Positions 63,919 to 64,000 of a stretch of 64,000 bases of DNA are shown here, one piece after another. The stretch is from NCBI GenBank assembly GCA_001312505.1, contig BBDW01000009.1, positions 62,001 through 126,000 of the forward strand, in the 5' to 3' direction. Made by a program: the position numbers and the translations under genes. Below the pieces are notes generated by a model. The model made no database searches and had not been told where the DNA came from. It saw nothing but the letters and a program-made list of their open reading frames with translations. Each line of letters begins with the position of its first letter. The first letter of the stretch is position 1. Origin of the DNA: Mediterraneibacter faecis JCM 15917. GTDB lineage: Bacteria; Bacillota; Clostridia; Lachnospirales; Lachnospiraceae.

Positions 63919-64000
63919 TGGCTGCGAAACAAGTGAATCCAACCCGTATGGAACTAACCCGTTTGAAGAAAAAGCGGATTACAGCCATTCGTGGTCACAA
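63919..64000 (+). CDS. ntpD: V-type ATPase subunit D (3' cut by window end)
   Basis: Only the first 27 codons are present. TTG start behind GAGGAGGTGG; protein AAKQVNPTRMELTRLKKKRI matches the rotor-shaft subunit D. Position after ntpB agrees with the operon order. Confidence 0.85.

Overview
The window looks like a chromosome segment of a gut Firmicute of the family Lachnospiraceae. The gene set and protein sequences resemble the Ruminococcus torques / Mediterraneibacter / Dorea group (inference; no search was run). Supporting signs are moderate-to-low GC, strong GGAGG ribosome binding sites, a long Bacillus/Clostridium-type SRP RNA, and F-type and V-type ATPase operons side by side. Many genes carry single-base frameshifts at homopolymers, including essential ones (murF, ddl, atpA, atpD). 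A large number of GGGG/CCCC runs are written as seven bases. I treat these as sequence errors and annotate each gene across its full repaired length.

Layout. 1-8 kb: a partial hybrid histidine kinase, hypA, an AbiEi-like regulator, a LysR regulator and a heterodimeric ABC exporter. 8-16 kb: a hemolysin III-like membrane protein, carbamate kinase, a DUF975-type membrane protein, a double-Nudix hydrolase, and the cell-wall genes ddl-murF. 16-37 kb: an accessory region for sugar diacids (glucarate/galactarate). It holds a CdaR-type regulator, garK, garD with a LysR regulator, a PrpR-like regulator, and an operon garR-gntP-dapA-like aldolase-gudD-hydroxyacid dehydrogenase-GldA-like-garR2, followed by a GltD-like flavoprotein and an aldo/keto reductase. 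An acetyltransferase and an M28 peptidase sit inside this block. 37-45.5 kb: maf and the F-type ATP synthase operon atpBEFHAGDC. 45.6-55.3 kb: a GGDEF/EAL protein, a VanY-type carboxypeptidase, an HTH protein with an acidic linker, tadA, the SRP RNA, a B12-binding radical SAM protein, an AIR-synthase-like protein and trmL. 55.6-64 kb: the V-type ATPase operon ntpFIKECGABD, cut by the window end inside ntpD.

How the genes work together. GarD and GudD should convert galactarate and glucarate to 5-keto-4-deoxy-glucarate. No GarL-type aldolase is visible; a DapA-family class I enzyme sits in its place. GarR (two copies) would reduce tartronate semialdehyde to glycerate, and GarK would phosphorylate it into glycolysis. 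A GntP-family permease supplies the acid. The V-ATPase K subunit carries all the residues known to bind Na+ in Enterococcus hirae, whereas the F-ATPase c subunit lacks the Na+ signature, so the two enzymes probably use different ions.

Non-coding structure includes two inverted copies of a 139-bp element with 17-bp terminal inverted repeats (17.6 and 37.7 kb), a different 213-bp palindromic element (55.4 kb), a structured spacer at 11.8 kb, operator-like dyads near garK and garD, and many clear intrinsic terminators.
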